Assembly (NCBI GenBank): GCA_021234155.1
Contig: JAJEKV010000028.1
Coordinates: 5,651,637 to 5,715,636 of the forward strand
From: Isoetes taiwanensis
Taxonomy: Eukaryota; Streptophyta; Lycopodiopsida; Isoetales; Isoetaceae
Reading direction: 5' to 3'
Length of the DNA stretch: 64,000 bases
This document shows positions 44,110 through 56,898 of this stretch, piece by piece. Below the pieces are notes generated by a model. The model searched no databases. It was given only the letters and a program-made list of their open reading frames with translations, and was not told the DNA's origin. The translations under genes were made by a program, and so were the position numbers. Positions within the stretch are counted from its first letter, which is position 1. Each line of letters starts with the position of its first letter.

Positions 44110-44847
44110 GTGAGAACTTCATTTCCAATTTGTTATTATCGTTCATTCACAAGTTATGCTGTTCTTTATTACTTGAAATATCATAGTACGTTCAAATTTA
44201 GCAGCTTAGGACTTACAGTAAGTTATCTTTACTGTTCTTATATGAATTTGATAGAAATTGCCATAAGAAATGACTACATCTAACCAAGTATAAAAGTGAA
44301 TGCAACCTATCAATACCCGTATTGCACTTTTGGTCCCAAAAGGGCGGATATCATACAGACTTATAAATATTATTGATAGGTTCCTTTTCAAGAGTTTGAT
44401 GCAGTGTGTGTTTTTTAATTCAAAAATAATTATAATGAAAGGGTGTAAGGCATAAAGGATTTGACACAAGGCAGTATCATGTCTAACTGCTTTCTGGATT
44501 TTATGCGCATTTTTGAAGACTATAAGTAATTTTTAAAATTCTTAACCATGATTTTGCTGCCAGTTCAGACGTCTTTGATATGTGCTCAATACAAAGTGTT
44601 CGTTGAAAATGTCAAGACCATGTTCCTATTTTATAATAGTTTTGGATACTATATTTGATACCGCTAGTTTCTATTTCCATATAACTAATAATGGTACAGA
44701 TTCCTTTTCTTCCCATTGAAATGAGCCACATGATGTTATTTAAAATGGAATGGCATCTTTATTATCTTAATTTGGGTCGTCTCGTAAAACTTATGTTTAA
44801 TTCTTACTTCTAGCTTTAACCAATCTCGCTATCTGTCTTCATTATAG

Positions 44848-44911
44848 GGCGCTATATGCTTCACATCCCAACAAAGCAGGGGAACGTGTATTGCATGTAT
44901 CACAAAATCTG
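44848..44911 (+). CDS. Exon of the same unknown gene
   Basis: CATTATAG acceptor (ending 44847) and GTAATT donor (44912). The first base completes Arg; the rest reads ALYASHPNKAGERVLHVSQN then Leu in phase 0. Three consecutive exons with matching phases and open frames make this a genuine gene or a recent pseudogene. Confidence 0.6.
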
Positions 44912-45284
44912 GTAATTTCTGTATCTCATATCTTCCAATTTGCTTCTTGCTTGATGTAAGAGCATTCTAGGGTCGTTCTATGCATGGGTCAAGTAACCAA
45001 TGAGTACACAGCTCTAGTTTAGGGCATAGATCTTACTTGATAGTAAAATTTATTGATTCTAAATAGAGGTTTTAAGGACATATACGTTAAGGTTATGACG
45101 ACTTCTGGGTAATAACGTTGATTCTCTTCTTTGTTGGAGTCTTAGAGTTTTTGTAAAGTACTCAGTCAGCTTCAACCTATTTGACAATGGAATTTCTTGG
45201 TTCATGTATAACTTTGGGGGACCTAACGACATAAATGATTTTTCTATTGTCATTTCTGACAATCATTTACTTTTTGTTAACTAG

Positions 45285-45395
45285 ATGATAACACCTGACA
45301 GACTGTCAATAGCAATCATAAGATTGTTGGAAGGTGTTGTCAGCCAATGGGGACGGCTTGCACTTTTTCTATTGGCGGAAAAGCATGCAAGAGAA
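45285..45395 (+). CDS. Last visible exon of the same unknown gene
   Basis: TTAACTAG acceptor (ending 45284) and GTATGT donor (45396). Encodes MITPDRLSIAIIRLLEG then VVSQWGRLALFLLAEKHARE, amphipathic and probably helical. About 115 bases downstream the repeat array begins (45511), and no further exon is found in the window, so the gene appears cut off by the array. Function unknown. Confidence 0.6.
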
Positions 45396-45510
45396 GTATG
45401 TCCTTGCTATTTATGCTTGAATAAGGAATTGTTTGCAGCTTTCTTATAGTCTTCTTAATGCTAAGAATTGTAGATGAGTATCCTATTTAAGTGGATCAAT
45501 CAATCCTATT

Positions 45511-46452
45511 TAATGTTAGCTTTTTGGGCGTCAATCAAATTATTTCAAACTAAATTTTGGAAGTAATAGTAAATAAAAATCTTTATTTGAGAAGAATATA
45601 CATTTGAAATGGAAAATGCATTTCTTAACATGATATGTAAAGTTTCTGCTATAAATGACAAGTTTTATCTAATGTGTACAGTATTCAGGGCAATAACACA
45701 GGAACTGGATGTGACATTTTAGAACTTCTAGATGCAATGTCTGGATATAGAATAATGGTCATGATAGATTAGAATAATCCCGTTGTGACTGCCTTTCTCT
45801 GTTTCAATCCACAGGGAACTTCGTCCCGAATTGGGATTTTATAGAAACTTGATGATAGGAAATGGAGTTTTATAGAGAATGGTAAGATTATGTGGTTATT
45901 TGCAACAAATATTATTGGTTGTGGTTAATATTCCATTACTTCAATGGAGAGGTACGCATAGGGTGTGCACAAAATCATTAGACAAATCACATGACATATT
46001 TCAAACATATTAAGAGAAGATCGTAAGTCCTTCCTTCCTGCATAATTTATTGGGGTCATATAAGAAAACTACATTTCACTTTGTTTACACCTCCATAAGG
46101 AGAAGCAAAACTCATATTATGGAGCATCCCCGCATGCTTTCAAGAAATAAGTATATGGCAGGACAAATCTTAAAAAAGGAATCAAACACGAAATGATACT
46201 ATAAGTTTTATTTTCAATCTTTCATTCCCCTCCCTGTGGTTTGGTGTTTAGTCCTTTGGATTAGCAAATAGGAGGTCTCGTGGATGACAAAAACCCTTCT
46301 ATTATATTCTTAATTGGTCCATTATTGGTGCACCCAAGATTATTTGTGCACCCAGGCATTTTTGAGAGGTATGTAGTATGTTTTTTGTCACTCTGTGCTA
46401 ACATTTTTGATGTCTCAATCAAATTATTTCAAACTAAATTTTGGGAGTAATA
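45511..46452. repeat. PPR-tail repeat, copy 3, start of the second long block
   Basis: Matches 13812-14760 including the second partial start copy from about 46350. The PPR body that precedes it at 13049 is not present here. Confidence 0.7.
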
Positions 46453-46624
<172 letters not shown>

Positions 46625-48034
46625 ACATCACAGTGGTTAGAAATATCGGTAATAAAGCAACCACACATGGCACATCTGTATCACAAGCAAGAAAACACAA
46701 GGAATCTAGAAACAAAAAATTACCCCAGAACGTCTGCCAAATTTTTGGGTCGACAACAATAAATTTGACTATTTTGTATCCTCAAATTCGTCATATCCGA
46801 TATTCTATTCCTAGACTTGTAGCTTCAGATCTACCAAGCCGGAAGCCTGAACTAAGCCTGAACAAACCATGAACAGAGTCGGGAACAGAGCATGAAGCTC
46901 TGTCATGTGCTCCAGCAAACCAGGCCATCAGGCCCCCGCGCGCAACACGAGATCAAGCCGACGGGTCGACATGCAAAATTAGTAACGACATCGCGGTTCC
47001 GCCAAACATAGCTTTCAAAAAAAATTGTTTCATCTGTTTCCTCTTTGGTACCATCGAGGAAAACCACAAATAAATCCATAGAATAGAAATATGCCTTGAA
47101 ACCAAACAAGCAACTCAACATACACAAAAATACTATTTTGAATACATACAACACCGAATGGGTCCAACCACATCGCAAGAATACCCCCCCCAGAATAATA
47201 TAAAACAAATTGTGCAAACATGAAACATGAAGGAGCATATGGAACTACAGAAACTGCACTAAATAAGATCAAAACATGGGATGTTCCTATTTGTAGATGT
47301 TTGTTCCCATAATAATTTGTAAATGTGCAAACTAACAAATGTGCAAACAAGTTATGTGCAAACTTAGTTGAGCACTAACAAATGTGTTATATTTGAATAT
47401 TTGTCTCAAAGTGAGCTCTGTGTTTACCAAAGCAGCAACTAAGACCCTTGGCTAGGCCAAGGGAGCACGGGGAGAAACCTTGGCAAGTCAAGGCAAGTCT
47501 AGAATAAGAACTAAGTGTTCCCAATGCACACCGTTTTGCATTTCCTAGAGATATTTATAAGCCGGGCTTTCAAACTTAGTCGACCGGTGAATCATGAAAT
47601 CTGTAAGTCAATGTGCTTCTGTAGAAGAATTATGCACCACATGTGATTCTGTAGAAGAATTCCATTCCTTGCTGAACAAATAGACTTCTCGAAGCTAAGT
47701 TATATTTCAAGGGCTCAAAGATCTTCCTTCCTTTCTTTCTTTTCTTATATAGTCAAGACAAGTTTCGACCACCGGTCTTTCTAAAATTGGATGGCAAACA
47801 TCGGACAGAGAATGCAAGGATAAACCAAATTGGTCGGGCTTTATGTAAATCTTAAGATCACGAAAATGTGAAATGAGAAGCACACGACTGTCACGTCACG
47901 ATAGAGATGTAAAATTCCTTGGACAAATCTGATGGATATAACATGTAAAAGGGTCCTTGGGATTTACATCGCCCTCCCTCATGCTCATCTATATTCTTCA
48001 TGATCTGCAAAAACATAAAGGTACTAACTATAAA

Positions 48035-48346
48035 CTACAGATTTGAACATGTCGGAGATGAGATAGGAGTGCTCCTGTATATAAGACTTTTTATCTGATC
48101 CAGATATTTGTAAACTTTTGGAATTGTTGGGCAGGTTATTCTCCACTTCACTGTCTTCTGAACTCCAAGAGATTTTAGAAGGTCTTTCAATGCCTCATAT
48201 TTTTTTTTCAAAGCCAATGCCACATCTCCAAGTGAACATGAAAAATCTGAACAATCACCTCTCAATCTGCCACTTGAAAGTGCAGCACAATTAACCAAGC
48301 CCTCCAACTTTTTCTTTTCAGCCCGTGATAAGCTGCTTCTTTGCAA
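48035..48346 (-). CDS. Unknown exon, open copy
   Basis: Frame of 103 codons open on the minus strand, paralog of 21500-21806 but with nine instead of ten T in the homopolymer, so the frame is kept: RAEKKKLEGLVNCAALSSGR, ALKKKYEALKDLLKSLGV, then KYLDQIKSLIYRS. Rich in Lys and Leu. No start, partner exon or family is certain. Confidence 0.35.
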   Translation of the reverse strand: MQRSSLSRAEKKKLEGLVNCAALSSGRLRGDCSDFSCSLGDVALALKKKYEALKDLLKSLGVQKTVKWRITCPTIPKVYKYLDQIKSLIYRSTPISSPTCSNL

Positions 48347-51275
48347 TACAATCTAGCCTCATCATATAGCTGATCATGTGAACCCTTAAAGTACAACAGA
48401 CAAAGCTTTAGCAAACGCTAGAAACAACCTGAATGGAAAAGGATGCCGACTACTCCTACAACGATGAAAATAATTGAGCAAAAGATTTGTGCCAATGTGG
48501 TCAAAATGTAAGAGCTTACATTCGTCTTCAATGAAACTTGTGATCAGCTTGAGAGCTAACTCAGGAAGATAAAGTACCTAAATATTTTGGTAGAAGCAAC
48601 TTGAAAGTACTTCTCCTCAAAGCTTCAGAGAGATTGTATCAAGCAGCATAAAGATATAAACTATTGAAGGAACGGATATTAATAAACTTCCATAACAAAC
48701 TCTAAACTCCTTTTACTGCTCTTCTGCATTAACACAAGGAATATCATGTGCTTTTGCCAAGCTTATAACAACAACATGTAGTGCTCCAGCCTGCCATGAT
48801 CTAATGTAGATCGGCGCAAAATAAATGAGATGAGAAGGGCCAGTTAACAACCGAAGCTGGGGTTAATTATATGCACTCAATATAACAGCATCTTATGCCT
48901 TCAGAGCAAATGTTTATCCGGCAATGCTCTAATTGCCTTCGGAATCCTTGTATGTTTGGCAACAGGGTATTTTTTAACCTTCTACATATTTGATGGGGCA
49001 TAAACAAATGGCCACCACTTACCTTGGATAATTTGTCGAGCATAGTTTGGCCTGGCCCTTTTTTATATTGTTATACCAAGGGGGTGTAACTTAAATGGCG
49101 AAACGGTGGAAATTGCTTTCTTCGCCAAAATTTTGAATTGGCCACTTCTATCCATCTAACATGGAAAGATGGTAGCCACGTCAATATTTGTCAAGGTGCC
49201 CCCCTTGATCAATGAGGTCGCGATAGCTTGCCTGTCATTTTAGACCCTTGTTGAACTTGTTTTGCACCATCAGTTTTCTGCAATTAGAAGAAAAAAAACC
49301 TATGCTAAACTTGATAAACCCAAACTCCCCTATCTGCACACAATTATATTGTGATATGTAAATCCAAGAATGGTTGGAGTTAGAACTGAGGTAGTAGTAT
49401 GCGTAAATCACATCAACTCTATTTTTTCCATTCTATGCTATAGTTTGCTAATGCTCAGAGAGCACAATTTGCATATCAAATGAACTTACACTAAAGTGCG
49501 AGGGCCATATGTCTTTGGGGATGAAGATTCTCATTCTTGAAAAAATGCTTACGTAATAATTTTCTTCCCCGCTTTGATGAAAGCACATCGTGGCAACCTT
49601 TTTAAAGGCCAACACCTTTTTATATTTTTCTCTTTAACCCGCTAACATCGAAACCATACCCTAGGAAAATCATAGAAGAAAAGAGTAAAAAAACAAATCA
49701 AGAAAATGTAAAAAGGTTTTGACCATACCCTAGGATAAGGTTTGCACGATCTTTTGTGTATTGTGGGAGGGTATTTAGGCAGTGGTTGGACATAAAATTT
49801 CTAGGCTGTATTGTCTTTGTGATCGTATAAATACCAAATTTGAGGTGCTTGTTGCTAATTTTAGAGCCGCTTAATTCTCGGCTCTTTTTTTCGAAAGTGC
49901 ATCCCGAGGGATGGATTTGCTCAAGATAGAAGTAGAAATTGGAAGGCTATTGACACGAAAGCAGGATGAAGAAGGGATAAGGGTCGGGATGTGGACGGTG
50001 ATCCGCAATGAGGTAGGGCAGATTACCTATTACTGTGGCCTCGCCTGCAGGCCATAGTCAGACAACTTGTTATTTTTTTCGGTGTGCAATAGTATACAAG
50101 TTCACCCATTAAGGTATGGTCGAATATAGTAAGGCATGGTCGAATAAGGTAAGGTATGGTCGAAATACCATAAGTCGAATAAGGTAAGGTATGGTAAGGT
50201 TTAACAAGTCTAAAAATTAAACAGCTCTAATAAGGCCGATGGTTAAACATTAGGTCTAATAAGGGCGTATATAAACGTAAGCCCCAAGTGAACTCGAACA
50301 AGGTAAAACTTGGTTCTTTGATTTGATCATTACAAGACCAGTAGCATCGGGTCAGGGGTAGATCGGATCACGTAAAAGCACGTGCTTCAAGCATTTCGCA
50401 GAGCCTTCCGATTTCCATTTCAATCTTGATCAGAAATCCAAAGATAAAAATGTAAACTGAAGTTTCTAAAGACATATATCCGTGCCTTTAAATACATGAA
50501 AATAATGGTTTTAACCATTTATGACACGATCAGTGAAGGAAACCTTATACAGGTGAACCACGATTAGACCGAACCACGATTAGGTGAAAACTTGACGTAA
50601 TAAAAGAGGGAATTTCATAGCAAACAAAAAAGTTATCATCATCATCAAAAAGGAAACCAAAGTTTGATTGTGAATGTATCAACCTAGCGTAATCAGAGAA
50701 CAAAACAGATTCCAACAAAAATGTCGATTTTGGTTGGTTTTGTTTTGCTTTCAAAAGTTGAATGTGTCCCGCATGGCGTAAAATGCAAATATCATGTGTC
50801 CCGCAGGTGCATGCCGGAAAAACAAATATCAGCCTTACTCGATTTAGAAATGCTTTTGACATGTGCTTCCGCTATCTATTAACCTTGCTTGTATAACAAG
50901 GCCCGCTAAAAAGAGAAACAAGATTCACATTACATGTTAAATTGCTTACTTTATGATTGTTTGCAAAGACTCTTCAACCATATCATGTCCCGTAAGAATG
51001 CGACATTATCTGCATATCCGAAAATAATAGAGAATAGATCGAGATACATGCCGATATGCTTTTGCCATGTAGAGTGACATTACAAAAACGTTACACGCTT
51101 TTCTCGCGGCAAAGCATACAATATAATCATAAACTTGGCAACGATTTTGCGAGCTCATGGAATTGTACCGACCGCCTAGTTTCTTGCCATTCACCACTTG
51201 AAGTATGCCTGCAAAACTTTCACACCATAAATGGTTACAAATTAGGATCAAACATATATGTAAGTGTATCGAGCA

Positions 51276-51750
51276 TTACCTTAAGCAAAGGTAACAAGTG
51301 CTTTTGTGGAGGCCCGGGACATGAAGAACAACTTGAATGAGTTTCTGGGCTCCAAAAGAAAGAGTGAGAGTGACAACTCCCCGACCTATACTAGCTTTGC
51401 CGAACGATCCCCATTTTGACAATTCGAAAGCAACTTTCAAGGGCGGTATTGAAGAAAAAAAAAGGATCCATGAGATATCATATGAGCGCTGTCTCCCTGA
51501 ATCCAAGAACCAACTAGGTATTAAGATATCCGCAACATGGTCGGCAGCATATAGATATTCAATAGTATCATCATTCTCCAAGCTATCATCAACAGGACAA
51601 GTGTGTTCTTCTACATTCTCTGGAGCTTCAACAAGATTGCCATATTCCTCCCGGTGGAGGACGCTTGAAACCGGCTAGAGAAGGGGCTGGACATTCTTTA
51701 GCATAATGTCCCGCCTTTTTCACATTTGTGGCATTTTACAAGTGGCCCAA
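51276..51750 (-). pseudogene. Copia gag zinc knuckle and protease fragment, copy B
   Basis: Paralog of 25199-25690. The linker between knuckle and protease is in frame here (CPVDDSLENDDTIEY) where copy A has a stop. The region after DSG is frameshifted instead (DSGRQRSYDIS), and the knuckle has an indel. Confidence 0.7.
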
Positions 51751-52199
51751 TTAGTTCCTTGAGATGACAAATGTGTTTTGTCACATCAACACTTTCATCC
51801 AAACTTCAAATTATGAAGATGATTTCTCAAAAAGCACACATTAAGAGGCATTTTTTTAAGGCATAATGATGCTCAAGGAGGCATAATCTCTCGCTAGTTT
51901 TGGCTACTTTACTAAAATGAACAGGATTTTCATCCAATCCCCGGCAAATTCACAATTTTGCTTTTCTACCTTTTTCAGCATTAAAAGATTTGAGTAACAT
52001 AGAAACCACCGGAAGCACACTTTAAAGAGAATGAAGCAACTGATACATGAATTCAATAATTCAAAACATCTTAAGAGTCTTTACAAATGACAACTGTATA
52101 ATTGCATCATGTGAATGATGGGTAGCAGCTATACAATCTCAATAATCGTATACAATTGGTCAATACTATGTACAAAAGCCAAGTTATTGTTGGCAACCT

Positions 52200-53260
52200 C
52201 AATTTTGCTCTTCTTTGGATTTGCGAGGTTGACGAGATCATCGCCGCCTTGTTGCCGAAAGTGTCCATCTCTTCTTGCACCTCCTACATTTATATCTTGG
52301 TTGGTTTAGATCCTTGTTGTCAAAATAGTCAAAACGAAAGTGTCATCACTTGGACAAGGTGAGGGCGGGCACAATGTATCTTTTGCCACTTCATCCTTTT
52401 GCAAATGCCCTTGCTTCTTCATTCGATAATTATTACGCTTTTGGGGGCATGATCTTTTTGCTTCTTCGTCCTTGGTGCTGCCATTGCTTTTTCAATACTA
52501 ATAGGCAACATCCTTGTAACTTGTTGACCTGCAACTGCTTGTTCATTCTGATACATATTATTGCTAATTGTAGCTTGTTGACCTGCAACTTGAAAGGATG
52601 CATGGACGAGGTCAACCATGCCAGTAGTGGAGTGTTCCACTCCATGACCATGCAAGACAGGTTCAACACCTCTTATCATTTGTTGCCACGAGCAACCAAA
52701 GCCTAAGCCATCCAATTCACCCCCTTCTTGTGTTGGTCTTGCATTTCCATGTTCAAAAGGCCTAGGCTCATCTTCTGGTAATTCTGCTTGTGCCAACAAG
52801 ACGTTGAATTCTTCCCAGCAAGCTGCTACTTGTTCTGTTGGCTCCTCATCATCTCTACTTCGCTTTTTACAGTTGACTGCCACATTGACCACGTCAAACA
52901 TGTGTCCATGACCATTTCCTTGTGTTGTCTCCTCTAGTCTTGCCTCACAAAGCGTTGGCAAGTCTGCAGACAAGTCTTCATCAAGACCACATGCTGCCAA
53001 CAACAAGCCATACCCTTGTTTTTCTTTCAAGTTGACTAGGGCCTCTTCTTGCTCCCAAGAATTGAAATCTTGGAGTGTTTGTGATAACAAGCCATTGACT
53101 TCTCGTTGTGACATTTCGTCCCCAACCATTGCCAAGTCTCCGTCAAAATTGAAGTCAAAATCACCACCAAACTCACCTTGTTTTTCTTCATCACAACACA
53201 AAGTCTTCCGGAGTAAAAACAAAGTCTTCTTCGTCGCGCATCACCATCATCATGATCGTC
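52200..53260 (-). pseudogene. Dof-type zinc-finger protein gene, broken (copy B)
   Basis: A 267-codon frame (52419-53222) covers the acidic N-terminal region (GGDFDFNFDGDLAMVG, KKRSRDDEEPTEQV) and, unlike copy A, runs on through STTGMVDLVHASFQVAG, so the five bases lost in copy A are present here. A deletion near 53203 (CACAAAGTCTTCCGG for CACAAATAACTCAGTTCTTCCGG) disconnects the true start. Small indels between 52210 and 52440 destroy the Dof finger. Copies A and B thus carry different lesions. Confidence 0.7.
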
Positions 53261-53656
53261 TTCTATCTTCTCTTCTCTTCTCTCTTGAACGACAAATTGG
53301 AATTGGAACGGGGTTTTTATAAGGAATGGGGTTTTCCTAGAAATTAGAAAACGCGTGGATAAGAGGATATTAAAACAAACATTATTGTCCACAAATGTTA
53401 CTGATAATATTTTCTCTTCTGTAATAGATATTTTTGGGTTGCCTAGGGTGTAATAGATAGGGAGTTAAGATTTTGGAATATACTGCAAGCATATGTAGCA
53501 ATATGCTTTTCCTACAAGCCGCTAGCCGTTTTTTTTTTTTTTCTCTTGACCTTTGATTTTGTGTGCATATTTTCTTTCTGTGCTCATTGCATTTAAAACC
53601 GTTGTCTAACTTGCGTTGCTGATTTGACAACCGGCTACAACATGTTGCGCGGAAAT
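53250..53656. promoter_or_regulatory. Dof/PPR intergenic region, copy B
   Basis: Same order as 27170-27585: CT tract, TAAAACAAACATTATTGTCC, CTTGACCTTTGATTTTG, GCATTTAAAACCG, then the PPR ATG at 53657. One of the two GTAATAGATATTTTTGGGTT repeats is reduced. Confidence 0.45.
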
Positions 53657-53925
53657 GTCTCTGATTAGGTTGTCTCTGGATCCTTTATCCCTATTAGATT
53701 TAGAGCTCAGCTACAGTGACTCATGAATCAACGTCTTATGTATGCAATAGGCACTTCATGTAATGCAATGGTTTCCGCATGCTGGAAAGAGGGGGATATT
53801 AAACGGGCTGTCCAATTGTTTTATGACATGCAAACAGATGGTTTTACTACAGATAACTCAAATAACTCAGTTCTTCCGGAGTAAAAATTAAATCTTCGTC
53901 AGGCATCACCATCACCATCACGATT
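53657..53925 (+). pseudogene. PPR 5' fragment plus reversed Dof start, copy 4
   Basis: Starts MSLIRLSLDPLSLLDLELSY, then stops by frameshift. Continues TSCNAMVSACWKEGDIKRAV in another frame to the usual fusion point. Confidence 0.6.
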
Positions 53926-54063
53926 CCCTTTTGGTGAATGTGGATGAATCTTTCTACGCAATTAGGCTTGAAAGGTATCGTTTGATAAATCATCCTAGAT
54001 TTGTGATTTATCCTAGATTTGTTGATTAATTTCTTAGTGGCAAATCTCGTGTATTTGTTCCTA

Positions 54064-54477
54064 CACGGGATCCCCAGGGAGGAGAGGATATGTCAGTGTT
54101 GTGAGATGCACGTGATAGAGGATGAGCACCATGCCCTCCAGCGGTGCCCAGATATGCCCATGTCCGGAAAGCAAAGGCACACCGATCTTAGATGCTCGAC
54201 ACACCGCTACATCGCCATCGCGATCACCTATGGTAGCGCGGACCGGGAGCTTACATCCCCGCAGATTTCGACCGGCCATACTTGCTCTTCGGGGGCATGG
54301 TATTTGAGAGCCTACTGTTAGGGTTTTTCCTCCCAAGTGGGGGTTTTTTCATCCCGGTAGTAGGGGTCTACTGTACAGTTACATTGTTTGTTTTTTGTGT
54401 TGGAGTTTTTGGCTTTTTGCCTGTTCTCTGCATACGTTAAAATAAACTTCCTTCCTTCCTTCCTTCCTTCCTTCCTA
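54064..54477 (+). mobile_element. 5'-truncated LINE with TTCC-repeat tail
   Basis: Encodes the end of a LINE ORF2: a zinc-binding motif C-x2-C...H-x4-C in RICQCCEMHVIEDEHHAL then QRC, as in the C-terminal domain of plant LINE reverse transcriptases. A non-coding 3' end (CATACGTTAAAATAAAC) and about nine TTCC units follow. TTCCTA flanks it on both sides (54058-54063 and 54472-54477) and occurs once at the empty site (about 28007), so it is the target-site duplication. Confidence 0.75.
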
Positions 54478-54917
54478 TGGAGCATAACTAAGAAAATATA
54501 AGGTCAAATGAGGATATGAATTTAAACTATAATGGCCACTATAACAAACAGTAGGATGTAAGATCAATTTTTATGTTGTAAATAATAGTGGAAGGGAATG
54601 CAATCTAACTAAGTCATATAGAAAAGTTTGGTTTATATTTATGGTACAAATAAGGCTTCATAGTAGGGTCATTGATAGAGATAAGAATATAAGAATTTGA
54701 ATATATGCTTCAAAAATTGCCTTGTTATATCTTCAATTACCACTTGGTCTCCTTGATTTTGTGGACCACATTTAATTATTCAGAACCAAGCAAAACCCAA
54801 CGATCTTGAACTACAGTGACAATTGAAAACAAACTATGTCTAACTATGCTCATTGCATTTAAAACCGTTGTCTAACTTGCGTTGCCGATTTGACAACCGG
54901 CTACAACATGTTGCGCG

Positions 54918-55190
54918 GAAATGTCTCTGATTAGGTTGTCTCTGGATCCTTTATCCCTATTAGATTCAGAGCTCAGCTACAGTGACTCATGAATCAACGT
55001 CTTATGTATGCAATAGGCACTTCATGTAATGCAATGGTTTCCGCATGCTGGAAAGAGGGGGATATTAAACGGGCTGTCCAATTGTTTTATGACATGCAAA
55101 CAGATGGTTTTACTACAGATAACTCAAATAACTCAATTCTTCCGGAGTAAAAATTAAATCTTCGTCAGGCATCACCATCACCATCACGAT
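54918..55190 (+). pseudogene. PPR 5' fragment plus reversed Dof start, copy 5
   Basis: Near-identical to 53657-53925, in the second unit of the tandem duplication. Confidence 0.6.
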
Positions 55191-55329
55191 TCCCTTTTGG
55201 TGAATGTGGATGAATCTTTCTACGCAATTAGGCTTGAAAGGTATCGTTTGATAAATCATCCTAGATTTGTGATTTATCCTAGATTTGTTGATTAATTTCT
55301 TAGTGGCAAATCTCGTGTATTTGTTCCTA

Positions 55330-55721
55330 CACGGGATCCCCAGGGAGGAGAGGATATGTCAGTGTTGTGAGATGCACGTGATAGAGGATGAGCACCATGC
55401 CCTCCAGCGGTGCCCAGCATATGCCCATGTCCGAGCAGTGCACACTGATCTTAGATGCTCTGACACACCGCTACATCAGTTACTCGCATCACCTATGGTA
55501 GCGCGACTGGGAGCTTACATCCTGCAGATTTTGACTCGTCATACTTGCTCTTCGGGGGCATGGTATTTGAGAGCCTACTGTTAGGGTTTTTCCTCCCAAG
55601 TGGGGGTTTTTTCATCCCGGTAGTAGGGGTCTACTGTACAGTTACATTGTTTGTTTTTGGTGTTGGGGTTTTTGGTTTTTTGCCTACGTTAAAATAAACT
55701 TCCTTCCTTCCTTCCTTCCTA
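55330..55721 (+). mobile_element. 5'-truncated LINE with TTCC-repeat tail, second copy
   Basis: The better preserved of the pair: the zinc-binding segment is followed by CPAYAHVR and an open frame to about 55584. The tail has fewer TTCC units. TSD TTCCTA at 55324-55329 and 55716-55721. Confidence 0.75.
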
Positions 55722-56645
55722 TGGAGCATAACTAAGAAAATATAAGGTCAAATGAGGATATGAATTTAAACTATAATGGCCACTATAACAAACAGTAGGA
55801 TGTAAGATCAATTTTTATGTTGTAAATAATAGTGGAAGGGAATGCAATCTAACTAAGTCATATAGAAAAGTTTGGTTTATATTTATGGTACAAATAAGGC
55901 TTCATAGTAGGGTCATTGATAGAGATAAGAATATAAGAATTTGAGATATAGAGAATATATGCTTCAAAATTTGCCTTGTTATATCTTCAATTACCACTTG
56001 GTCTCCTTGATTTTGTGGACCACATTTAATTATTCAGAACCAAGCAAAACCCAATGGTCTTGAACTACAGTGACAATTGAAAACAAACTATGTATTGTTC
56101 GGTGTTTGACGACATGCATATTGCAATAGCTGCTATCCTTCATACCTATTTTCTACTTCAATCGTAAGCCCAGGCCTCTGTATGGTCAACCATCCAAAAT
56201 AGTCACGGCCTCAATCAATCAAACTCTGTAGGTTTCTGATGGTAGTCTGCACCTGGCCAAAATATATTTGGGCTTTTATGTACATTTTCGGTGCCACACT
56301 AGAACTGCAGTTTTAAACACTACATCAAACATCAGGTCGACCATCTAAACTGCATCTCTAAACGCTGCCAGACTTCTTTATAACCTTAACAACCATTTCT
56401 TGTGTGAGAACGTAGACTTCTGCTTAGCTACAAACAATCAGGTCACTGTAGCAGGTAGCACTAAATCATATATTTTTTTGAAATATGTCAGGCAATTGGT
56501 TCTCAGATATTTTAACTCCGAAATTTTAGATTGGAAACATAAGTGAAATCTAGCTTATTTTTCTAGATCTCACTTGCAATTGAGCAAATAAGGAAAACTT
56601 CTAAGAATGTGGTCTGAAAATTAATTGGTCTGAAAATGTCTTGTT

Positions 56646-56855
56646 TCATTTTGCGCTCCATCCATCTGAAACTTGAGGCACTACAGCAGCAAGAATACTA
56701 GAGCATCCTTGAGTTTTAACACATGATTGATTTTCTCTTCTATCTTTTGAATCCCATAATGCTAATGCCCGCTCATATGGAAAGTCATTCACTGAATAGG
56801 TGCAAGTATATGCACGTAGACAGATGTCTAAATAAAATAAAGTCTTCTTGGTCAC
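56646..56855 (-). other. Conserved short frame, paralog of 29935-30150
   Basis: Minus-strand frame DICLRAYTCTYSVNDFPYER then ALALWDSKDRRENQSCVKTQ, with conservative changes relative to the other copy. Possible exon; function unknown. Confidence 0.3.
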
Positions 56856-56898
56856 GCATCATCATCATCATCATCATCATCATATGATCGTCTTCTTT

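Larger units (their letters stand above)
46625..52440. repeat. Second copy of 19734-26340 with many CAG/CTG-centred differences
   Basis: Parallel to the first block, with deletions matching 19777-20119 and about 22250-22835. Differences from the first block fall largely on CAG and CTG triplets (for example CAGAA to CGTAA, CCTGC to CCCGC, GCTGACC to GTCGACC). They stop near 52440, beyond which the copies are almost identical. Confidence 0.7.
53585..56100. repeat. Tandem duplication (about 1.25 kb units) with a LINE insertion in both
   Basis: 53585-54838 and 54848-56095 are parallel copies, each with PPR 5' fragment, reversed Dof start, a 5'-truncated LINE and following sequence. The first block has neither the tandem copy nor the LINE. 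Both LINE copies sit at the same base, so the insertion came before the duplication. Confidence 0.75.

Noticed and set aside
46900-52440. Repeat-induced or methylation-driven C-to-T decay as cause of the differences
   Set aside because: Typical changes are CAGA to CGTA, CTG to CCG and small indels, not C-to-T or G-to-A transitions.
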